From Burkholderiales bacterium (GTDB taxonomy: Bacteria; Pseudomonadota; Gammaproteobacteria; Burkholderiales; CAIKXV01), in assembly GCA_014379045.1 (NCBI GenBank), contig JACMMK010000283.1, positions 1 to 11,092 on the forward strand: a DNA stretch of 11,092 bases, given 5' to 3'. A model generated the notes under the pieces. It did not search any database. It was given only the letters and a program-made list of their open reading frames with translations, and was not told the DNA's origin. Shown here piece after piece: positions 6,156 to 11,092 of this stretch. Numbering within the stretch: position 1 is the stretch's first letter; each line of letters starts with the position of its first letter. Position numbers and translations under genes: made by a program.

Positions 6156-6596
6156 GTGGCGCGCAGGCTGGCGAGCCTGCTCTACGAAACGCTGGTTCTC
6201 GTCGCGCTGGCCCTCATTGCCGGATTGCTGTTTCTGCTGCCGTTGTCCGCGCTCACCGGCCAGGATGCGACGGCCGGAGCGTCGCTCTGGGCCTTCCGCC
6301 TTTATCTGTTCGGTGTGTTCGGCGCCTACTTTGCGTGGTTCTGGACCCACGGCGGGCAGACGTTGCCGATGCGCGCCTGGCGTCTGAAACTGGTGGGCGC
6401 CGACGACCGACCGGTCAGCGCGTCCCGCGCAGGGCTGCGCTATGTGCTGGCGTGGCCGAGCGTGTTCGCCGCGGGACTGGGGCTGTGCTGGGCGCTGGTC
6501 GACCGGGATCGACAGTTCCTGCACGACCGTCTGGCGCGCACCCGGTTGATCCGTGTCGAAGCAGGCGGGCGCGCGACGGCGACCGCCGACAGGTAA
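6156..6596 (+). CDS. RDD family membrane protein
   Basis: A 146-residue integral membrane protein of the RDD family, whose role is mostly unknown. It begins MARRLASLLYETLVLVAL with the conserved Arg, then membrane segments at about 12-30, 46-64 and 97-114. The diagnostic GGQTLPMRAWRLKLV motif is at 66-80 and DRDRQFLHDRLARTRLI at 116-132. The usual first Asp of the RDD signature, in the first helix region, appears as Glu11. The start is taken as GTG 6156. The same frame remains open upstream with plausible Ala/Pro/Asp-rich sequence but has no ATG, GTG or TTG near, so the true N-terminus could differ. It lies 52 bp after the DUF3106 gene and probably belongs to the sigma-factor operon. It converges on lptG with only 18 bp between the stops. 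Confidence 0.85.
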   Translation: MARRLASLLYETLVLVALALIAGLLFLLPLSALTGQDATAGASLWAFRLYLFGVFGAYFAWFWTHGGQTLPMRAWRLKLVGADDRPVSASRAGLRYVLAWPSVFAAGLGLCWALVDRDRQFLHDRLARTRLIRVEAGGRATATADR

Positions 6597-6614
6597 CCGG
6601 GACGCGGGGGCGGG

Positions 6615-7685
6615 TCAACGGCGCTCGAAGAAGGCGATGAGGCCCAGTGCGACGCCGAGAAACGCGAGCGGCGCCACCAGCGCGCTGACCACCGGCGGCC
6701 ACTGATACAACCACCCGGCGTGGGATGCCAACGTGTTGAGAAAGTAGAAGGCAAGGCCCAGCATGATCCCCGCAAATACGCGAGGCCCTGCGCTCGCGCG
6801 CCGTGCCTGCTGTGCAAACGGCAGGGCGAGCACCAGCATCACCAGCATGCCGCCCGGGTACACGACCTTGCGCCAGAGCGCGATCTCGTAGCGTGCCGCC
6901 GCCTGCTTGTTCTCCCGCAGGTGTTGTACGTACTGCCAGAGGTTCACGATCGACATTTCGTTCGGCTTGACCAGCAACACCGTCAGCAGTTCCGGCGTCA
7001 GCACCGATTTCCAGTCCGCCTGTGCACTGCGACTGACGGTCGTACTGTCGGCGAGGAAGCGGGTCTCGACGACGTCGTTCATCCGCCACCCGGTGGCGCC
7101 GCTGTATTCGCCGTCCTTGGCAGACCAGAATCGCTGCAGCACCCACTGCGCATCGAATTCATAGACCTTGATGCCGACCAATCGCCCCTGAGGCGTCACC
7201 TGGGTCACGTTGACGAAGCTGTTCTCGTCCTTGACCCACAGGCCCGAACGGAACTCCTGCGCGATCACCGTCGCCTTCGCCTGCAGGCGCATCGCCTGCG
7301 CCGCACGCTCGGTCCAGGGTGCGACCAGTTCGCCCACCAGCACGCCGATCAGCGCGAGCGCGAGCCCTGCACGCGCAAGCACCCGGGCGATTCGCCATGC
7401 CGACACCCCGGAGGTGCGCAGCACCGTGTACTCGGATTGCTGGGCCATCTGGGTCAGCGCCAACGTGGTGCCGATCAGCGCCGCGACCGGCAGTATCTGG
7501 TACAGGTGCCCAGGAAGATTCAGCCCGACGTAGACGAACATCGCGCGCAACCGGTACGAGCCTTCGCCGAAATCGTCGAGTTCGCCGATCAGATCGAACA
7601 GCGAGAACAGGCCGAGCAGCGCGAGCACGACCAGCCCGGTGGCGCTGTACACCTCGCGGCGCAGGTAACGACTCACGACCGTCAT
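6615..7685 (-). CDS. lptG: LPS export ABC transporter permease LptG
   Basis: One of the two membrane halves of the LptB2FG transporter, which pulls lipopolysaccharide from the inner membrane into the periplasmic Lpt bridge. It has 356 residues, the usual length. Three membrane helices come first (about 13-33, 60-80, 101-121), then a periplasmic beta-jellyroll domain (about 130-270, with LWVKDENSFVNV), then three more helices (about 278-292, 301-322, 331-352). The cytoplasmic stretch EYTVLRTSGVSAWRIAR (85-101) is the coupling region facing LptB and is typical of LptG. The ATG at 7685 has a GAGAGGAG ribosome-binding site. It follows lptF by 16 bp in the same direction, the standard lptF-lptG order. 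lptB, lptA and lptC are not in the window. Confidence 0.96.
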   Translation of the reverse strand: MTVVSRYLRREVYSATGLVVLALLGLFSLFDLIGELDDFGEGSYRLRAMFVYVGLNLPGHLYQILPVAALIGTTLALTQMAQQSEYTVLRTSGVSAWRIARVLARAGLALALIGVLVGELVAPWTERAAQAMRLQAKATVIAQEFRSGLWVKDENSFVNVTQVTPQGRLVGIKVYEFDAQWVLQRFWSAKDGEYSGATGWRMNDVVETRFLADSTTVSRSAQADWKSVLTPELLTVLLVKPNEMSIVNLWQYVQHLRENKQAAARYEIALWRKVVYPGGMLVMLVLALPFAQQARRASAGPRVFAGIMLGLAFYFLNTLASHAGWLYQWPPVVSALVAPLAFLGVALGLIAFFERR

Positions 7686-7701
7686 GCGTCGTCGACTCCT
7701 C

Positions 7702-8802
7702 TCAACGCGCGCGGCCGAATGCAGGCCAACGCCATTGCGGCCAGGCGAGTGCGAACGCCCGCCGCGAGAACAGCAGCACGGTGAATGCGAGCATCAGCGC
7801 GTGCACGATCCAGAAGCCGATCGTCGGTGCGATCCGCCCTTGCGCGATCCACGCCTGTGCAATCGACAGGGTATTGCTGTAGACCATGTACAGCATCACG
7901 GCGAACACGTAGTTGAGCGAACGCCCCATCCGCGGGTTGACGAACGACAGCGGAATCGCCGCGAGCGCGAGGATCACCGCCATGATCGGCAATCCGAAGC
8001 GCCAGGTGAATTCGGCCAGGTGCGGCGGTATCGGGTTGGCGAGCAATTCGAGCGTCGACAGGCCCTTGATCGGCCGGCTCGCGCTCTTCGCCTCGGCGGT
8101 CTCGATGCGGATCGCATAGCGCTCGAACACGCTTACCCTGAATTCCGGCGACCCGGGTATGCCCTCGTAACGACGCCCATCCTCGAGGACGAGAAAGCGG
8201 TCGCCATTGGCGAGCGTCTCGAGGTAGCCCTTGCGCCCGACCATCGTGCCCAGACGCTGGTTCTGCGCCGAATGAACGAACACGTTGGTCACCGTGTTGT
8301 CTTCGCGCGACACCGCTTCGACGAAGTAGACCCGGTCACCGCCGCGCGATTCGCGGAACACCCCGGCCGCCACCCCGGCCGATTCGTCGCGCGACTCGAG
8401 TTGGCGCCGGAATTCGTCGCTCTTCAGGTTCGCCCACGGCGACAGGCCGAGGCTGAGTGCCCCGATCATCACCGCAAGGGGCACGCTGAACGCCAGCACC
8501 GGGCCGACCCAGGCGAGTGGCGAGACGCCACTGGCGGCCCACACCACCATCTCGGAGTCGCGGTGTGCACGCGTGAGGCAGCTCAGTACCGTGATGAACA
8601 GGGTGAGCGACAACACGACCGGCAACAAGTTCAACGCGGTAAAGCCCAGGATCGCACCGACCCCGTCGGCCGCGAACTTGCCACCGGCGGCCATCCCCAG
8701 CACACGGATGAACTGGGTGGTGACCATGATCGCGAGCAGCACCGCACACACCGCCGACGCGGTGAGGAAGAACTCGCGCAACAGTGCCCGTTGAAAGATC
8801 AT
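7702..8802 (-). CDS. lptF: LPS export ABC transporter permease LptF
   Basis: Partner permease of LptG in the LptB2FG complex. It has 366 residues. Helices are at about 12-35, 49-74 and 96-121, a periplasmic jellyroll domain at about 125-260 (GGDRVYFVEAVSREDNTVTNVFV, then a GRRYEGIPG turn), and helices at about 269-288, 298-318 and 327-347. The coupling stretch HRDSEMVVWAASGVSPLAW (80-98) is the LptF version. The IPLSFVNPRMGRSLN segment after helix 4 is also typical. The ATG at 8802 gives the standard MIFQRALLREF opening, but no Shine-Dalgarno is visible before it. It is divergent from pepA, a gene order I know from many proteobacteria. A short basic Trp-rich tail (about 353-366) closes the protein. 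Confidence 0.96.
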   Translation of the reverse strand: MIFQRALLREFFLTASAVCAVLLAIMVTTQFIRVLGMAAGGKFAADGVGAILGFTALNLLPVVLSLTLFITVLSCLTRAHRDSEMVVWAASGVSPLAWVGPVLAFSVPLAVMIGALSLGLSPWANLKSDEFRRQLESRDESAGVAAGVFRESRGGDRVYFVEAVSREDNTVTNVFVHSAQNQRLGTMVGRKGYLETLANGDRFLVLEDGRRYEGIPGSPEFRVSVFERYAIRIETAEAKSASRPIKGLSTLELLANPIPPHLAEFTWRFGLPIMAVILALAAIPLSFVNPRMGRSLNYVFAVMLYMVYSNTLSIAQAWIAQGRIAPTIGFWIVHALMLAFTVLLFSRRAFALAWPQWRWPAFGRAR

Positions 8803-8987
8803 CGAGCACGCATCGGCGCGACGACGCGTGCGCGCTTTTGACTTCGAGCGAACGACGCCGCGATAATCGGTGGCGCGGTCGCTGCGATTGTCGCTACGAT
8901 AGTGACACGACGCGCTGCCGGTCTCGCCGACGCCACCGGTACCGGAACATCCGTGGTCACGACCGATACCTGAGCGAAGGACATCAA
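8803..8987. other. Divergent promoter region between lptF and pepA
   Basis: A 185-bp spacer with a strong plus-strand promoter match (8838-8867) and the pepA ribosome-binding site. For lptF on the minus strand I find only weak -10-like hexamers (for example GATTAT at 8862-8867, the complement of the pepA -10 region) and no good -35, so its promoter is not assigned. Confidence 0.6.
8838..8867 (+). promoter_or_regulatory. Predicted sigma-70 promoter of pepA
   Basis: TTGACT (8838-8843) and GATAAT (8862-8867), each 5 of 6 to consensus, separated by 18 bases. Start of transcription would be near 8874, leaving a leader of about 114 nt before the GTG at 8988. It is the best promoter match in the window. 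Confidence 0.65.
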
Positions 8988-8990
8988 GTG
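8977..8990 (+). promoter_or_regulatory. Ribosome-binding site and GTG start of pepA
   Basis: AAGGA (8977-8981) lies 6 bases before GTG (8988-8990). This start gives the family-typical MEFSIKTGSPEKLK opening and removes 68 spurious N-terminal codons that would run back into lptF. Confidence 0.8.
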
Positions 8991-10484
8991 GAATTTAGCA
9001 TAAAGACCGGCAGCCCCGAGAAGCTGAAGAGTGGCTGTGCGGTGGTCGGTGTGTTCCAGTCGAGTGAACTGTCCACCTCCGCCCTGGCGATCGACAAGGC
9101 CATCCGCGGCGCGCTCTCCGAGATCGTCAAGCGCGGCGATTTCGAAGGCAAGCCCGGCACCACGCTGCTCGTCTCGCGGGTCGACGGGCGCGTGTTCGAG
9201 CGGGTATTGCTGGTCGGGCTCGGACCGGAATCCGAGTTTCGCGAGAAAGCCTATCGCGAGGCCGTGCGCTCGGCGGTCGTGGCATTGCGCCAGACCGGGG
9301 CGCGCGATGCGCTGTTGTGCCTGACCGAGACGCCGATTCCCGGGCGCAGTACGGCCTGGGCGATCACCCAGGCGGTGGTCATCGCGATGGAAGCGCTCTA
9401 TCGCTTCGATGCGATGAAGAGCCAGCCCGAACGCACGCGAATGGTGCTGCGTTCGATCGCGCTCAAGGTCAGCGCCCGCGGGAACGCCGATGCCGAGGCA
9501 GCGCTCGCGCAGGGGGTGGCTACTGCGCACGGAATGAACCTCGCGAAAGACCTCGGCAACCTGCCTCCGAACGTCTGTACACCGACCTACCTTGCGGAGC
9601 AGGCGGAACTGCTCGCGCGCGATCATCGGATGAAGCTCGAAGTGCTCGAGCAGAAGGACATGCAGCGCCTGGGCATGGGGGCATTGCTCGCGGTTGCCCG
9701 CGGCAGCCGGCAGCCGCCGAAGCTGATCGCGTTGTCGTGGCAAGGCGCGCCGCGCAAGACCCCGCCGCTCGTGATGATCGGCAAGGGCATCACGTTCGAC
9801 ACCGGCGGCATCTCGCTGAAGTCGGCGCCCGAGATGGACGAGATGAAGTTCGACATGTGCGGCGCGGCGAGCGTACTGGGTACGATGAAGGCGGTGGCGT
9901 TGATGAAGCTGCCGCTCAACGTGATCGGCATCGTGTCCGCGGCCGAGAACATGCCCGACGGCAATGCAACGCGGCCCGGTGACATCGTCACCACGATGTC
10001 GGGGCAGACGGTGGAGATCCTCAACACCGACGCCGAAGGCCGGCTCGTGCTGTGCGATGCAATGACCTGGTGCGAGCGTTTCGAGCCGGCGCTGGTGATC
10101 GATATCGCAACCTTGACCGGCGCCTGCGTGATCGCGCTGGGCCATGTCGCCTCGGGCCTATACGCGAACAACGATGCGCTCGCGCGCGACGTGCAGCAGG
10201 CGGGCGATGCGGCCTGGGACCGGGTCTGGCCGATGCCGCTGTGGGACGATTATCAGGAGCAGTTGAAGAGCAACTTCGCCGACTTCGCCAATATCGGCGG
10301 GCGCCCTGCGGGCAGTGTCACCGCGGCCTGCTATCTTGCGCGCTTCGCGAAGAAGTTCGCCTGGGCGCACCTCGACATCGCCGGCACTGCCTGGAAGTCG
10401 GGTCGCGAAAAAGGCGCGACCGGGCGGCCGGTGCCGCTGTTGACCGAGTTTCTCGCTGCACGGGCGCGTGCGACGCACGGTTGA
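8988..10484 (+). CDS. pepA: Cytosol (leucyl) aminopeptidase A, M17 family
   Basis: Dinuclear-metal aminopeptidase removing N-terminal residues from peptides; in E. coli the same protein also binds DNA in Xer recombination at cer and in carAB control. It has 498 residues, usual for PepA. The N-terminal macro-like domain covers about 1-165. The C-terminal catalytic domain holds GKGITFDTGGISLK (265-278) and NTDAEGRLVL (346-355). By alignment with E. coli PepA the metal ligands are Lys266, Asp271, Asp289, Asp348 and Glu350, with catalytic Lys278 and Arg352; all are present at a constant offset of 4. The motif WPMPLWDDYQEQLKSNFADFAN and the end GREKGATGRPVPLLTEFL are family-typical. It starts with GTG. 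Whether the DNA-binding role is kept cannot be seen. It is followed by holC. Confidence 0.97.
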   Translation: MEFSIKTGSPEKLKSGCAVVGVFQSSELSTSALAIDKAIRGALSEIVKRGDFEGKPGTTLLVSRVDGRVFERVLLVGLGPESEFREKAYREAVRSAVVALRQTGARDALLCLTETPIPGRSTAWAITQAVVIAMEALYRFDAMKSQPERTRMVLRSIALKVSARGNADAEAALAQGVATAHGMNLAKDLGNLPPNVCTPTYLAEQAELLARDHRMKLEVLEQKDMQRLGMGALLAVARGSRQPPKLIALSWQGAPRKTPPLVMIGKGITFDTGGISLKSAPEMDEMKFDMCGAASVLGTMKAVALMKLPLNVIGIVSAAENMPDGNATRPGDIVTTMSGQTVEILNTDAEGRLVLCDAMTWCERFEPALVIDIATLTGACVIALGHVASGLYANNDALARDVQQAGDAAWDRVWPMPLWDDYQEQLKSNFADFANIGGRPAGSVTAACYLARFAKKFAWAHLDIAGTAWKSGREKGATGRPVPLLTEFLAARARATHG

Positions 10485-10643
10485 CGGGACGGATGGCGAT
10501 CTCCTGCCGGACTCCGACCCGCACACCTGCCAGCGCCGCGGCCCTGTCACCGCCCGGGCTGGTGCCCCTTACCCCGCGCTTGCCCGGTCGACGATTCTGC
10601 CCGTGAACTCGCCCGCGCGCCACGCTCCAGGCTGGGACCGTCG
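10485..10643. other. Spacer between pepA and holC
   Basis: 159 bp, GC-rich, with a small gggc-tggt-gccc stem around 10557-10568 but no T-run, so no terminator is called and read-through from pepA into holC is likely. A 37-codon open frame (10493-10606) has no recognisable content. Confidence 0.4.
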
Positions 10644-11092
10644 ATGACGCGCATCGATTTCTACGTGAATGTCGATGACCGCGCGCGTACGGCCTGCGTG
10701 CTGTGTGCGAAGGCACTGGAGCGGGATGTGCGCCTGTTCGTGCTGACTGCAGACGCGAGCGAGACCGCGCGCGTCGACAAGCTGCTCTGGTGCCAGCCGC
10801 AGCTGAGCTTCGTCCCGCACGTACGCATCGGCCATCCGCTGGCCGGCCAGACGCCGGTGATCGTCGACCATCTGGTCGATCCGCTGCCGCACGACGAGGT
10901 GTTGCTCAACCTCACCGATGCCACCCCTGCCCTGTTCAGCCGGTTCGAGCGGCTGATCGAGATCGTCTCGCTCGACGAAGACGATCGGGCGCGTGCGCGC
11001 GAGCGCTGGCGCTTCTACGCCGATCGGGGTTACCCGCTGGTGAGCCACGATCGCGCCCGCGCGCAGACCTCGGTGCCGGCGCGCGCGCCCGC
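10644..11092 (+). CDS. holC: DNA polymerase III chi subunit (partial, open at window end)
   Basis: Chi binds psi and single-strand binding protein, linking the clamp loader to SSB-coated DNA. The visible 149 residues begin MTRIDFYVNVDDRARTACVLCAKAL. Typical chi features follow: the VRLFVLTAD strand (29-37), the DKLLWCQPQLSFVPHVRIG block (45-63, corresponding to the usual DxxLWxxxxxxFxPH motif), the PVIVDH strand (71-76), LLNLTDATPALFSRFERLIEIV (87-108) and the C-terminal helix RARARERWRFYADRGYPL (115-132). A typical chi of about 145 residues would end near here, yet no stop is reached; the last 15 or so residues (Ala/Arg/Pro-rich) look like a short extra tail. The ATG at 10644 has only a weak GGGA upstream. 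It follows pepA, as in many proteobacteria. Confidence 0.93.
   Translation, partial: MTRIDFYVNVDDRARTACVLCAKALERDVRLFVLTADASETARVDKLLWCQPQLSFVPHVRIGHPLAGQTPVIVDHLVDPLPHDEVLLNLTDATPALFSRFERLIEIVSLDEDDRARARERWRFYADRGYPLVSHDRARAQTSVPARAP

Noticed and set aside
7684..8841. 385-codon plus-strand open frame opposite lptF
   Set aside because: Arg/His/Glu-rich low-complexity translation antisense to intact lptF; no motif, no ribosome-binding site.
8784..8987. N-terminal extension of pepA by 68 codons
   Set aside because: Overlaps lptF and the promoter; the GTG at 8988 has AAGGA and gives the normal PepA opening.
8799..10145. 448-codon minus-strand open frame opposite pepA
   Set aside because: Antisense to pepA, which has every catalytic residue; the translation is His/Arg/Gln-rich and resembles nothing.
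10493..10606. 37-codon open frame between pepA and holC
   Set aside because: Pro/Arg-rich, no homology recognised, weak ribosome-binding context; most likely non-coding.
1..11092. Mobile elements, CRISPR arrays, tRNA or rRNA genes
   Set aside because: Looked for direct-repeat arrays, transposase-like proteins, terminal inverted repeats and tRNA-like folds and saw none; the gene content is core metabolism and envelope biogenesis.

Overview
The window looks like a chromosomal housekeeping region of a GC-rich betaproteobacterium. The evidence is gene order and protein type: an ilvB-ilvH-ilvC-psd run, a sigma factor followed by DUF3619, DUF3106 and RDD genes, and a divergent lptFG / pepA-holC pair. 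I recall all of these as typical of Betaproteobacteria; no database could be searched. Nothing mobile, no CRISPR array and no RNA gene was recognised. Codon use and GC look even throughout.

Layout. (1) 1-4064, minus strand: ilvB, ilvH, ilvC and psd (cut by the window edge), read in that order. The first three carry out the first two steps of valine/leucine/isoleucine synthesis. The fourth makes phosphatidylethanolamine. A promoter-like sequence near 4418-4446 would give a leader of about 350 nt holding three inverted repeats. (2) 4065-4578: a 514-bp divergent spacer. (3) 4579-6596, plus strand: a small sigma-70/ECF-like sigma factor with no ATG, GTG or properly placed TTG start, then DUF3619 (one membrane segment, GTGA overlap with the sigma gene), DUF3106 (predicted periplasmic, 34-bp overlap) and an RDD membrane protein. 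This tightly coupled cluster is the least understood part of the window and could be a sigma / membrane regulator / periplasmic sensor unit. (4) 6615-8802, minus strand: lptF then lptG, the permease halves of the LPS export ABC transporter, convergent with the RDD gene across only 18 bp. (5) 8803-8987: divergent spacer with a strong sigma-70-type promoter for pepA. (6) 8988-11092, plus strand: pepA (leucyl aminopeptidase, all metal and catalytic residues present), then holC (DNA polymerase III chi), still open at the window end.

Twelve protein genes are called, two of them partial. Several starts are non-ATG (TTG for psd; GTG for DUF3619, RDD and pepA; CTG or another rare codon for the sigma factor).
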